64,000 nucleotides of DNA from Macrotis lagotis (GCF_037893015.1 NC_133666.1:655056869-655120868), one strand, 5' to 3'. Shown: positions 34,452 to 45,250, numbered from the stretch's first letter. Program-made: numbers and translations. The notes: a model not told the origin generated them from the letters alone.

Positions 34452-34636
34452 TTTTTTTTTTTTTTTTTTGTTTTGTTTTTTGTTTTTTAGGTTTTTGCAA
34501 GGCAATGGGGTTAAATGGCCTGCCCAGGGCCACACAGCTAGGTAATTATTAAGTATCTGAGGTCGGATTTGAACTCAGGTACTCCTGACTCCAGGGCCAG
34601 TGCTCTATCCACTTAGCCACCTAGTCACCCCCAGAG
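34452..34636 (-). mobile_element. tRNA-derived SINE, antisense, long poly-T
   Basis: A 17-19 base T run and a GTTTTT-rich tail precede GCAAGGCAATGGGG. The 10-bp target-site duplication GAGAAGTTCT is at 34442-34451 and 34637-34646. Confidence 0.95.
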
Positions 34637-35007
34637 GAGAAGTTCTAACATATAATCATTACACAGCCCATGTGAATGTGACAGTTAAGAAACCATTTCT
34701 AACTTTGCAGAGAGCAGGTTCATTTAAGAGGTGAAGTTGGAAGCAAATTGCTGAGTTAAGAAGTGAACAATAAGAGAAGAAATGACAGTTGTACACTTTT
34801 TTCCTGGAAATTTGGCTATGAAAAGAAGGAAAGATATAGGATAAGAGCAAGTAAAGGTCATTGTTTATTTTTTTTATGTAAGTTTATTTGTAGGCAGTAA
34901 AGGAGGCAAATAGATAGGCAGTTGTTTGTAAAGTCAGTCTAATGGACCAAACTATTTAGGAGAGACTACATCCTGAAAAGAACTCAAATGTTAAGAAACC
35001 CATCCAG

Positions 35008-35138
35008 GGGGTGGCTAGGTGGCGCAGTGGATAGAACACTGGCCTTGGAGTCAGGAGTACCTGAGTTCAGATCCAGCCTCAGACACTTAATTGCCTAGCT
35101 GTGTGGCCTTGGGCAGGCCACTTAACCCCCCCCAAAAA
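35008..35138 (+). mobile_element. tRNA-derived SINE
   Basis: GGTGGCTAGGTGGCGCAGTG to CACTTAACCCCCCCC. The 12-bp target-site duplication AAACCCATCCAG is at 34996-35007 and 35139-35150. Compared with the other copies it lacks about ten bases of the AATTACCTAG region. Confidence 0.93.
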
Positions 35139-35202
35139 AAACCCATCCAGTAGAAGTTGCCCAGTGATGAAGAAGCCTACCTAGCTCCATCAAGAAGACT
35201 AG

Positions 35203-35965
35203 GGGGGGGGGGGGGGGAGCAGAGCCAAGATGGCAACGTGAAGGGATCCAGCCTTAGGAGCTCTCTGATAAAAACTCATAAACTAAGGACTCTAACTAAA
35301 CTTTCAAGAGACAGAACCCACAAAGGGACCCAGTGAGACAGTTCTCCTACTCAAGGTAACCTGGAAAAGAGCAGAAAGGCTCTGCTCCCCGGGGTCGGAG
35401 GGGCGGCCCACCAGAGGGGTGGCCCGCCAGAGAGAAAGAACTTCAGCCTCCTGGAGGCAGCCCCAGGGCACTGGGAGCCGCAGCTCACAGCAGCGGGGGA
35501 GTCACCTGAGCTGCACCCCGGGGAGCACCAGGCACAAAGTGGGGGAACAGCGGGGGACCTCTGCCAGAGCGAGCATGTGGAGCCCTGCCCTCAGGGCACA
35601 CAGCTAGCAGCTTGGTCTTTCTGTAGCCCAGACCTGGAAACAGAAGCAGGTGGAGCCGGTAAGCAGGAGCCCCCAGGGCATGAGCCCATTGAGCTGAGGG
35701 AGGGGAGTGAAGAGAGACTGCAGAGCTCTTCTGTCCTCTGCCCCTGGAACAGGACTCTGGGGTTCTGACCACATTCAGATCCTGATCGAAGTCTAGGCCA
35801 CCCCATAGAACAGCAGGGCCCCCCCACCTCGGCCCCGTGTCAGAGGGGGGTGCTTATGGTCATTCACAGACCAGGAGGGAGGACAGAGCCTCACACACTG
35901 AGACCCTTGTGGGAGTGTCCCAAAAGCTCAGGAAGCACCCAAAAAAACAGGCTTAGGCTGGGAAA
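35203..35965 (+). promoter_or_regulatory. L1-type 5' UTR / internal promoter region
   Basis: About 760 bases between the target-site duplication and the first ORF1-frame ATG at 35966. It is G+C-rich compared with the surroundings and contains CCAAGATGGC, which matches a YY1-type CCAT core in reverse, as in the L1 5' ends of other mammals. Promoter activity is inferred from position only. Confidence 0.5.
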
Positions 35966-36113
35966 ATGAACAAGCAAAGAAAACAAGAGGAAGACCATTG
36001 AGAAATATTTTGCAAATGAGCCCAAGAAGGATCAAAATACTCAGTCTGAAGATGAGGAAGCACAAGCTCCTGCATCTAAAGACTCCAAGAAAAACAGAAA
36101 TTGGGCTCAGGCT

Positions 36114-37079
36114 ATGATAGAGCTCAAAAAAGACTTTGAAAATCAAATGAGGGAGTTAGAAGAAAAACTGGGAAAAGAAAGGAGAGAGATGCAGGAAAAA
36201 CATGGAAATGAAGTCAGCAGCTTAGTCAAGGAAATCCAAAAAAATGCTGAAGAAAATAGCATGCTAAAAAACAGCTTAGGTCAAATGGATAAAACAGTTC
36301 AAAAAGTTATTGAGGAGAAGAATGCTTTAAAAAGCAAAATTGGCCAGATGGAAAAAGAGATAAGAGAACTCTGTGAGGAGAATAAATCCTTCAGACAAAG
36401 AATAGAATTCAGGGAGACTGATGAATTTACCAGAAATCAGGACTCAATACTTCAAAACCAAAAAAATGAAAAATTAGAAGAAAATGTGAAATATCTCATT
36501 GAAAAAACAACTGATATGGAAAACAGACTTAGGAAAAATAATTTAAAAATTATTGGAATATCTGAAAGTCATGCTCAGGAAAAGAGCCTTGACATCATTT
36601 TCAAAGAATTACTACAGGAAAATTGCCCTGATATTCTAGAAGCAGAGGGCAAAATAGAAATGGAGAGAATCCACCGATCCCCCCAAGAAAGAGATCCCAA
36701 AAAACCAACCCCCAGGAATATTATAGCCAAGTTCCAGAACTCCCAAGTCAAAGAGAAAATATTACAAGCAGCCAGAAGGACACAGTTCAAATATCGTGGA
36801 GCTGCAGTCAGGATCACACAAGACTTAGCAGCAACTACATTGGAAGCTCGTAGGGCTTGGAATACAATATACCGGAAGGCAAAAGAGCTTAGAATGCAGC
36901 CAAGAATGAACTACCCAGCAAGGCTGAATGTCCTCTTCCAGGGAAAAAGATGGACTTTCAATGAACCAGGGGAATTTCAAAGGTTCCTGTTGGAATGGCC
37001 AGAGCTGAACAGAAGGTTTGATCTTCAGATACAGGACTCAGGTGAAGCATGGAGATTGGAGGAGAGGGGGGAAATATGA
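36114..37079 (+). CDS. L1/HAL1 ORF1 protein (RNA-binding retrotransposon nucleocapsid-like protein)
   Basis: 321 codons. Residues 1-135 are a heptad-rich coiled coil (MRELEEKLGKERREM, ALKSKIGQMEKEIRELCEEN) that would trimerise. An RRM-like domain starts at NRLRKNNLKIIGI (137-149) with ERIHR (184-188) and PRNIIAKF (200-207). The C-terminal domain holds ILQAAR (216-221), LAATTLEARR and QPRMNYPARL (262-271). These match the conserved blocks of mammalian L1 ORF1p, a nucleic-acid chaperone that coats its own RNA. The true start is probably the ATG at 35966 (MNKQRKQEEDH). That frame stops at 35999 because of one extra base near 35995, after which the other frame reads EKYFANEPKKDQNTQ into this ORF. 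The product here would therefore be N-terminally short by about 50 residues. Confidence 0.9.
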   Translation: MIELKKDFENQMRELEEKLGKERREMQEKHGNEVSSLVKEIQKNAEENSMLKNSLGQMDKTVQKVIEEKNALKSKIGQMEKEIRELCEENKSFRQRIEFRETDEFTRNQDSILQNQKNEKLEENVKYLIEKTTDMENRLRKNNLKIIGISESHAQEKSLDIIFKELLQENCPDILEAEGKIEMERIHRSPQERDPKKPTPRNIIAKFQNSQVKEKILQAARRTQFKYRGAAVRITQDLAATTLEARRAWNTIYRKAKELRMQPRMNYPARLNVLFQGKRWTFNEPGEFQRFLLEWPELNRRFDLQIQDSGEAWRLEERGEI

Positions 37080-38428
37080 GGGACTTAATGAGGATGAACT
37101 GCATGTATAGAAAAATGATACTGATAGTATTCATATGAACCATCTCAGTTAATAGAGCAGGTAGAGGGAGCTTTTATAGTTGAAGCACAGGAGAAAGCTG
37201 AATTTGAAGATAAAATATGGTGTAAAAATGGAGTCAATAGGGGGAAAAAAGGGAAATGGAATGGGAGAAAGAAAAAGGAGAGGGGGAATAGTCCAAGATA
37301 TTTCACATAATAAGATTTTTTTTTATTACAATGAGCTATTGCAATGATATGGAAGGGGGAGGCAAGGGGGAATGAGGGAACCTCTGCTCTCATCAGAGAT
37401 GGCTAGGAGAGGAAACAGCAAATATACTCAATGGGGTATAGACATCTGGAGTAAGAAGGAGGGGGGATCAGGGGGGAAGGGGTGGGAATGTGAATAAAGG
37501 AGGAGAGGATGGACCATGGGGGGAGAGTGGTCAGATATAACACATTTTCTTTTTTACTTCTTGCAAGGAGCTGGGATTGGATGGCCTGCCCAGGACCATA
37601 GGGCCAGGTGGATTCTGGGCCTAAGGGATGGTATGGGGGCTCGGGGCTTCTTGGCCCCAGGACCAGGGATCTGTCTGCTGCACCACTCAGCGACCCTACA
37701 GCAGAGTCAGAGTGAAAGGAGAGAGAAAATATAGTACATGCTAGTGGAGAAATAAGAAAGGAGGGAGTTGCGATCAGCAATGGCAACGTTGGAAAAATAT
37801 GGAAGTAACTTTTGTGATGGACTTATCATAAAGAATGTGATCCACCCGTGACAGAGTTGTTGGTGTTGGAACAAAGACTGAAGCACATTTTTTGTTATTA
37901 TTATTTGGGGGGGGTGCAGGGCAAGTGGGGCTGGGTGGCCTTCCTGGGGCCACATAGCAGGGTGATCTTTGGGTGTCTGGGGCCAGATTCGGACCCAGGT
38001 GCTCCTGGCTCAAGGGCCAATGCTCTGTCTGCCACCCAGCCACCCCTACTACTATTACTATTTTATTTTATTTTGGGTCTTTTTTTTTCTTCTTTTTGGT
38101 TTTTGCAGGGCAGTGGGGATCGGGTGGCTTGCATGTCACATGGCTGGGTGATTATTGGGTTTACGAGGCTGGATATGGACTCAGGTGCTCGTGGCTCCAG
38201 GGCTGGTGCTTTGTCCATTGCGCCACCTGGCCATACCTACAATATTACTATTATTTTTTTAATTTTAATGTTTTTTCTCTCCCCTTTACTTTTTTTCGCC
38301 CAAGCAAGTCTATCTATATTCACGGGGGGAGGGGTATTTTGTTTACTTGTAAACAAGAATATTTTATTAATGTAAAAAAAATTTGTACAAAATGAGAATA
38401 AAAAAATTAAGAAAAAAAAAGAAAAAAA
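37080..38428 (+). other. HAL1-like 3' UTR with three antisense SINE modules
   Basis: The unique parts match the 10-11 kb and 14-15 kb copies. Module A (37549-37699), module B (37905-38049) and module C (38085-38240) each read as the complement of a tRNA-derived SINE: a GCAAGG or GCAGGGCAG tail remnant, a GGTGCTCCTGGCTC-like body, and a head complement ending CCACCCAGCCACCCCTAC or GCCACCTGGCCATACCTAC. They are much more diverged than the free SINEs in the window. Confidence 0.75.
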
Positions 38429-38911
38429 AAGAAGACTAGTACAGCTCTAACTGGCAAGTCCAACAGCCTGCCTGAGCCAGTCCAGTTGGCCAAACTCTTT
38501 GAAGACCTAGCACACCACTAAAAGGTCTTCTTGACCCAGACCACTAGTGGATTGACCCATCCTACTAAGATACCTTTTGAAAATTCAGCCCTAATGAGTG
38601 GCAAAGTGAGTCTCCTATCACTAACACCAAGCTCTGTAATAAACAATATGATAACCCTCCAAAGAGAAAAAAGACATCAATCTCTGACACTTCATTTATG
38701 AGTTGCCTGTCCTCCCTACACATAAAATTCATTATCATCATACTTAAAGTTCAGGCCCATTTTTCTTCCCATGAACTCTTCTGTATTCATAGGAGAATGT
38801 ACCCCTGATGTTGGAAAATATGCTTTGTAACTACATTTCTTGATATTCCATTTGAGTAAATGTCTTTGCTAAAGAACTATCTGATGTTAATGACTGATTG
38901 TTAAGGAGGAC

Positions 38912-39073
38912 ATTGGTAGGGGCTCAAGAACTAGTTTGAAGAGGATTGCCACCCACAAAACCCTGAAAATAGTATCCATCTTGGGACCCAACAAACTAGT
39001 GCCAGTATGAGTTAGGCAAGTGATCCCCAAGAGGTATGTAACATATAAACAAAAACATAAACAAACGCAATAT
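38912..39073. other. Short stretch after the putative LTR edge
   Basis: Sequence between the LTR-like edge and the 131-bp tandem repeat. No domain or motif recognised. Confidence 0.4.
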
Positions 39074-39466
39074 ACATTCTACTGATATCATTTATTGGAA
39101 ATTAAACAAAACAATAAGAATTGGCTATAGTCATACAACAAAAATAACACCCATATTTCATCAAAAAGTCAAATAGGGATCTTTTATAAGATTTCCAAAC
39201 ACTCACATTCTGCTAATATCATTCATACGGCATTGGAAATTAAACAACACAACAAGAATAGGCTATAGTCATACAACAAAACTACACTCACATTTCCTTG
39301 AAGTCTTAGAAAGATCTTTCATAAGATTTCAAAACACATTCTGCTAATATCATTCATATGGTACTAGAAATTAAACCACCAAGAATAGGCTATAGTCAGA
39401 TAACAAAAAGATCACTCACATTTCATTGAAAAAACCATAAAAGGATCTTTCATACAGTTTCAAAAC
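39074..39466. repeat. Tandem repeat, 3 x 131 bp
   Basis: Units start at 39074, 39205 and 39336 with ACATTCT[AG]CT[GA]ATATCAT. Each contains AATAGGCTATAGTCA (or AATTGGC...) and ATCTTT[TC]ATA. Identity between units is roughly 80-90 percent by eye, with units 2 and 3 the closest. No open frame runs through it. Confidence 0.9.
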
Positions 39467-41084
39467 TCTCACCAAAAATTTGGTGAAGACATCACTCACA
39501 GTCATAATCCATCAGACAAGGATTGCTTTGATGCTTTCTCTGTATTCTAGGCTACTTGTTTCTGAAAATCTTATAGAATCAAGGTCAGATATCACACAAA
39601 CTGGTGACCACTGGCCAAACGGCTTCATAAGACTTAAGAATATAGTTATTTAGAGTCCTCCTGGAAACTACAACACCCTTTCAAGCACTGTGTTTTATCT
39701 ATTTGTTGACACTGTTGAAATGAAGTTTGTTTACTGGGACAAAACTGATAAATTATCTCCAGGAACTCCCCGAAGTGGAAACAAAAGCTCTGATCAAACA
39801 AAATGGGGAGAAGATGCTTTTATGGGATTCCTATACTGACCAAACTAAAAATGTTAATGTTGTAGGAAGAGCAACAACAGAGTCTGTGTTGTATTGACTA
39901 TAAAGCAAACTTAATTAGCTTATCTGCTCAATACAGTTGTAATATAGATTCAGGATAAATCTTCCCTTAAAAGGATATCTCATGGTAAAATGAGATGCCA
40001 CAACCCACACTGACCCAGAGTACTATCCTCCTCCTTTTACTATTAGAACATCACCTAATTAACAAAGAGCAATTTATAAGATGGCCACCAGATGGCACTA
40101 TATTAAACCATCACCCTAATGGTCTCTGAAGCATGAGCATGAAAAACCCTAAGAGTAAACCTACACCATCCACCAAACTGCACAAATTTAAAGAGTTGGG
40201 CTAGCAAAGAGCCCTCAAAAAATGGGCTCTGAATTCTAGCCGGAAGAGATGGGGAAGGAAGAAATGAGAAATATTGCTCCAAAATAAACAAAAAAAAAAT
40301 TTTTGCATCAGAAGCACTTTGAGGAGGATCTGATGAAATGAATAAATGGATGATAAAGAATTTATTCAGCATCTAATATGTTCCATATGCTATGATAAAT
40401 GCTAAAGATACAAAGGGGTTCAAGAAAATCAGGGATTTGGGAGGTATAGACATACAGCAGCATAATTAGGCAATTAAATGGAAATCTGCTTTCAAGAAAA
40501 TAAGGTGAAAGCTCACCATGTGGAAGAAAATTCTACACTCTGTGTTTTAAGCACTAACCTTCCAGAAACTAGTTTATTAATTTATATTAAAAATAATTGT
40601 AAGTATTTCTGCTTAGAAAGATTTGTAGATAGAATTCCTCATACCTTTAAGAATCTAACACAAGCCAATCTGAAATTGCAATTTATAATGTTCTCAAACA
40701 AAAGACAAGATTAAATCAGCATCCACCATCCTAATTATCTTTTCAGGAAGGACCTCTTGAAATTTTTACACATTTTCCTCAAAAAAAAATGGTTTAGACC
40801 TTTAGAAAGGGGGGGAAAGGGGATCTGATGCAATACATTGTTTTGGGATTGATAATTAAAGAAAGATTTCACCCTACAGGTGGGGTGAAAGACTTTAGAC
40901 TAAAATACTGTCCTGATATCAATTTGTAATATGTAGTCTAAAGAGACAATGGGAAGTGGAGGATGTAAGATTGATTCCAAACCTATTAGAGCTCAGGGTT
41001 GGAACTCACACAAATATACAAATCCAAGAGCAATTCCCCAATTGAGCTGGTCAAACCAAATGAACAAACAAGTCTCAAAAAGAG
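39467..41084. other. Unassigned, A+T-rich
   Basis: A MIR-like fragment (ATCTAATATGTTCCATATGC) lies near 40360-40400. A 78-codon frame at 40478-40714 has no recognisable domain. The left part may belong to the LTR fossil ending at 38911. Confidence 0.35.
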
Positions 41085-41990
41085 AATTTCAAACCATTAC
41101 AATCCACCAAAAAACTAAATCACTAATAACAAAATAAATACAAATCAAATGAGATTTCATCTTAGACCCAATGAACTGGCAAAGATGGCAAGGAATAGGA
41201 ATAGTTGATGTTAGAGGAGTGGTAGAAAAAGAGGTACACTAATGTGTTTTTGATGAAGCAGTGAATTAATACAATGTTCTAGAAAGTAGTTTAAAATAAA
41301 GAAATTATAAATAAAGTGAAACATGGGAAAAACTTAAATGAACTAAAGCAAAGTGAAGTAAGCAGAACCAAGAAACAATATGTACAATGACTAGAAAAAA
41401 CAAGTACTGAAGAAGAATTTGATAGATTTTTTTCCCTGATGAATTAGAAGAATTTAACTATATTATCCAGAATTGATTTGTTGGGTTTTTTTGGCTAAAG
41501 ACTAATTCTTTAAGTTTTTGCTTCTGATGGATCCAAATGGCAATAATTCATTTATTTACTTTGCTTTTGTACTTATATTTTCCAAGAAAAAAAATTATAA
41601 ATTGTAAATAGTTAATACATTACTGCATCATATGCTAATCTGTGACTGTTGGCAATGTCAATCTAGCATGGCCAGAGGAAAAAATAAAATTCTATTTACT
41701 GTAAATAAAAAAAGAAAAAACAAGTACTGAAAATTAATGTTTCAAAATTATAAAGAACATATTTGGCCCAAAAAAGAAATAGGAGAAAACTCTTCCCCAT
41801 CCTGATCTTTTACCCAGGTAGATCATGGATGATGGAGCAAACATTATCAATTTTTTCCCTCATCTTCCACTTTTAATTTTTTATTTTTTTTTAAATTCTT
41901 TATGTTATAAGGGATTGCTTCCTGGTAAGGAGAAAAGAAGGAGAGGAATACATGGAGAAATATAGGCAATGTAAAATGCAAAGATATTTT
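41085..41990 (+). mobile_element. Old L1 ORF2 C-terminal and 3' region, sense
   Basis: AAATGAGATTTCATCTTAGA, CAATGAACTGGCAAAGATGG, AAGTGAAGTAAGCAGAACCA and AACAATATGTACAATGAC are ancient forms of the L1 terminal blocks. Confidence 0.65.
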
Positions 41991-41999
41991 TTAAAATCC

Positions 42000-42840
42000 T
42001 CTATTTTAATTTAAGACAAATACAAAACAACTTTAGACTATTAACAACTATATGAAAGAATGCCCATATAATTAATAATATAAGAAATACAAATAAAAAT
42101 AATTTCAGCTCATACTCCATACTTGGCAAAGATGACAAAAAAGGCATAATCAATGTTGGAAGAGTTGTGAAAAGATAGGCAAACTAATAATAAATATATT
42201 GTTGATGGAACTGTGAATTGGTCCAACCATGTGAGGAAGCATTTTGGAATTATGCTGAGAAAGTGACTAAAATGTCCCCTTCCTTTGATCCAGAGATCCT
42301 TTTGCCAGGTATATGCTTCTAGTGGGTCAAAGATAAAAAGAAATGCCCTTCATATGCCAAAATAATTATAGAAGCATTTTTTGTAGAAGCAATGAAGTGG
42401 AAACAAAATGCATGCCCTATGAGAGGGGAACGGTGGAACAAATCGTGGTACATGCATGCAATAGAATATTAATGCTCTATAAGAAACGATGAATATAAAG
42501 AATACAGAGCAGCTGAGGAAACCTTATATGAACTGACACTAAGTGAAATAAGCAGATCCAGGAAAACAATATGCACAATGACAATGATATAAATAGAAAG
42601 AATGATAAAAATATGGAAATCAAATGCTATAAAAATTATGATCAAGCTTGGCTCAGAGAAAAGATATGAGAATATACTATTCTATTTTGGAAAGGTGAGG
42701 GAGGAGAGGGTCAATGGATATGAAATATTGCATATAATATCAGATGTAACTGATAGGTTGGTTAGTTTTGCTGAACATCCCCCCCCTTTTTATTTTTTTT
42801 TATAAGGTATGGTTTTCTAGGGAGATATCAGGAAATAACA
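42000..42840 (+). mobile_element. L1 ORF2 C-terminal and 3' region, sense
   Basis: CATACTTGGCAAAGATGACA, GATGGAACTGTGAATTGGTC, CCTTTGATCCAGAGATCC, GGGGAACGGTGGAACAAATC and CTGACACTAAGTGAAATAAG are the conserved order. The ORF is broken. Confidence 0.85.
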
Positions 42841-42884
42841 AGATACAAGGACATCTGTGAAATGGGTAAATGGATACAGATATA

Positions 42885-43262
42885 TAGGTGGATAAATAGA
42901 TATATATAAATAGATGGATAGATAGACAGAAAGATAAATAAATAGATGAATGACTAGAAAGATAAACAGACAGACAGATGAGATAGATAAATTTATGGAT
43001 GAATAGACAGATAGACAGATGAAAAATAGATGGCTAGATAGATAGACAGACTGAAAGGCAACCAGATAGATGAATAGAAAGACAACAAATAAAGATAAAT
43101 AGATTGATGGATAGATAGACAGTCAGATAGATAGACAGATGGATAGATGGATAGATAGACAGATAGAAGGATGGACAGACAGATGGACAGATAAGATGGT
43201 TGGACAGATGGACAGAGAGAGAGAGAGAGAGAGATTAGATAGAGATAGAAGAGAGATAGATG
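42885..43262. repeat. GATA/GACA compound microsatellite
   Basis: About 380 bases of interspersed GATA, GACA, GATG and AATA units with a GA run at the right end. A Leu/Ser/Tyr-rich frame on minus is an artefact. Confidence 0.97.
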
Positions 43263-43289
43263 CAAAATAAACAAAATCTATTTTCAGGG

Positions 43290-43395
43290 ACTTTAGTATG
43301 TAAGTTGCTTGAAAGTAGAGACTTGCTGGCTTTTTATATTTGCATCCCTAGTGTTTACAGGGTCTGGCACACAATAAGAATTTAGTCACTCACTC
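43290..43395 (+). mobile_element. L2 3' terminus
   Basis: TAAGTTGCTTGAAAGTAGAG then TTTGCATCCCTAGTGTTTAC is the L2 end. Confidence 0.7.
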
Positions 43396-43569
43396 CTTTT
43401 CTTGCATGGAGACAATACAGTCAAGCTCCTCACAAGGAGGTGTTAATTTGGTAAACTTGCAGAAGCCTTGGCTATTCCCCAGAAAGTCATAAGATCCCAA
43501 CATTGAGAACCTCCAGCTCTGAAAAAAAATCATCCTGCCTGATCTCTTCAGAGAGATGTCCTGAGTCTG

Positions 43570-43800
43570 ACACTGGTAATAAAAACTATTTATATAGTTC
43601 TTTAGAGTTCATGAAAGCTTTATATACCCAATCTCACTTGATTCTCACCAGTAGGTGCTGCTACTTACTCTTCCCATTTTACAAATACAGAAACTGGAGC
43701 TTAGAGATGATTAGTGACTTTCCCAGGAGTGAGTGTCAGAGAAGCAATCCCAGCTTGTCTTGTCTCCAATTCCAAGATTCTGTTCAGTGCATTATTCTGC
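43570..43800 (-). mobile_element. MIR, antisense
   Basis: CAATCTCACTTGATTCTCAC and CCATTTTACAAATACAGAAA, then GTGACTTTCCCAG. Confidence 0.8.
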
Positions 43801-43807
43801 TCCTAGA

Positions 43808-44215
43808 TTAATGAAGCAATCGACAAACATCTATCAAACATCTACTATGTGTCAGACAATGTGATAGGAACTGGAAATACAAATACAAAAAAAGAAACCA
43901 TTTCTATTCTTAAGCAATTTACAGTCTAATGGAAGAGATGAAATTATATAAAGAATATAAAGAATAAATATAATAATAACTAATATTCATATTATATTTT
44001 AACATTTGCAAATCACTTTAAAAAATATTATCTAATTTGATCCTCACAACCACCCTGCTAGGTAGAGGCTATTATCCCCATTTTATAGCTGAAGAAACTG
44101 AGGCAGATGGAAGTTAAGCAACTTTCTGTGAGTCACATACCTATCAAGTGTCTAAGAATAGACTTGAACTCAAACTCTTCCTGACTCTAAATCTATCTCT
44201 GTATTTCCTGGACTA
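43808..44215 (-). mobile_element. MIR/CORE-SINE pair, antisense
   Basis: CATCTATCAAACATCTACTA marks one 3' end, and TTTGATCCTCACAACCACCC with GCTGAAGAAACTGAGGCAGA marks a second, fuller copy. Confidence 0.8.
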
Positions 44216-44219
44216 ACTA

Positions 44220-45250
44220 TAACGAGAGTTATAAGATAGTTATATACAGCATCATTAGGGAGAGAGGGAACTAGTTATTTGGGGTCTTTCTGTAGAATGA
44301 GGTATTTCATCTGTGTAACAAAGGAAGAGAGGGGTCCTATGATGTGGAAGAGAGGAGGGGATACATTCTGGCATTGGGAGATAGTATAGAAGATGGAGTG
44401 CAATGTGTGAGGAACAGAGATAATACCTTTTTGGCTAGGGGATATCAAGTGATGTCCAATGGAATTGGAAAGATAGAATGAACCAGTTGTATAAGACTTT
44501 AAAAGCTCAACAGAAAAGATTATATTTGATAGGGAATTATTAGAATTTATTAAAGTGACTGTCAATTATATGTTTAAGGAAGATTACTATGTGAGATATG
44601 GATTGGAGAGAGGAGGGACTTGAGACAGGGACATGTATTAGGAAATCATTGCCAAAGTGCAGAGGGTCTAAATTTGGGTGGTGCTGTGTGATTGGAGAGA
44701 AGGGGTCAAATACAATATCTTGGTGATAGATGGTGAGCTGAGTAAGTTTATGAATCAAAGATAATGCCAAGGATATATGACTGGGAAACTGGAAGAATGG
44801 TGGTCCTTTGACAGAATAGAAAATTGAAAGAAGAGAGTTTGAAAAAAAAAGATAATGAGCTTCTGTTTTGGACACAAAGAATTTGAGATACCTCCAGGAC
44901 CTCCCAGTTTAAAATGTCCAATAAGCCATTTGTAATGTGGAGCTGAAACTCAGTAGAAAACTGGGGCTAGATATAGAGATCTATGAGTTGTCTGTGTAGA
45001 GATGATAATCAAAACCAAAGGAACATATGAGCTCACCAAAAGAAAGATAAGAAAATGGCCCATAACAGAACTTTGGAAAATAATATTGGGGGCTGAGGAG
45101 AGGAGGCAGGAGGTAGGAATATCAATGATAATCCCCGAAAAAGACAGATAAAAGGAGAAGAGCCAGGAAAGAGTGATAGCACAAAAAATTCAGAGAGGAG
45201 AAAGCATCCAAGAGGAGAGGGTGACCAGTAGCTCTTCAATGCACCCGAAG
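44220..45250 (+). repeat. Dispersed repeat family X, fragment 2
   Basis: GAGGGACTTGAGACAGGGA, TGCAGAGGGTCTAAATTTGG and AGAACTTTGGAAAATAATAT with AAAGAGTGATAGCAC are a consecutive part of the same old family as 33480-33900 and 59600-60190. Confidence 0.5.

Larger units (their letters stand above)
35203..38428 (+). mobile_element. Near full-length HAL1-like element (ORF1-only L1)
   Basis: An L1-type 5' UTR (GAGCAGAGCCAAGATGGC after a G-run) is followed by ORF1 and a 1.35-kb 3' UTR ending in an A-rich tail. The 11-bp target-site duplication AAGAAGACTAG flanks it at 35192-35202 and 38429-38439. No ORF2 or reverse transcriptase sequence lies between the ORF1 stop at 37079 and the tail. Two other copies in the window show the same order, so this is a family structure and not a private deletion. 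Such half-LINEs are thought to rely on L1 ORF2 protein in trans. Perfect duplications and an almost open ORF1 suggest a fairly recent insertion. Three antisense SINE-derived modules lie in the 3' UTR. Confidence 0.88.
34870..38911 (+). mobile_element. LTR-like fossil split by a SINE and the HAL1-like element
   Basis: After removing the SINE (35008-35138) and the HAL1-like element (35203-38428), about 680 bases remain. They end GGAGGACATTGG and are followed by TAGGGGCTCAAGAAC, which is reminiscent of an LTR edge next to a tRNA-Pro-type primer site. The family is undetermined and the left limit is uncertain. The element is older than both insertions. Confidence 0.3.

Noticed and set aside
35485-35827. 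Several overlapping open frames in the G+C-rich leader
   Set aside because: They lie in the L1-type 5' UTR. G+C-rich sequence has few stops, and none resembles ORF1 or ORF0.
37516-38395. Frames of 60-175 codons after ORF1
   Set aside because: They cover the antisense SINE modules and low-complexity 3' UTR. No reverse transcriptase or endonuclease motifs are present, so they are not a remnant ORF2.
39074-39466. CRISPR-like array
   Set aside because: Units are contiguous 131-bp repeats without short direct repeats and unique spacers, in a vertebrate context.
42993-43274. Tyr/Leu/Ser-rich 93-codon frame
   Set aside because: Translation of the GATA/GACA block.
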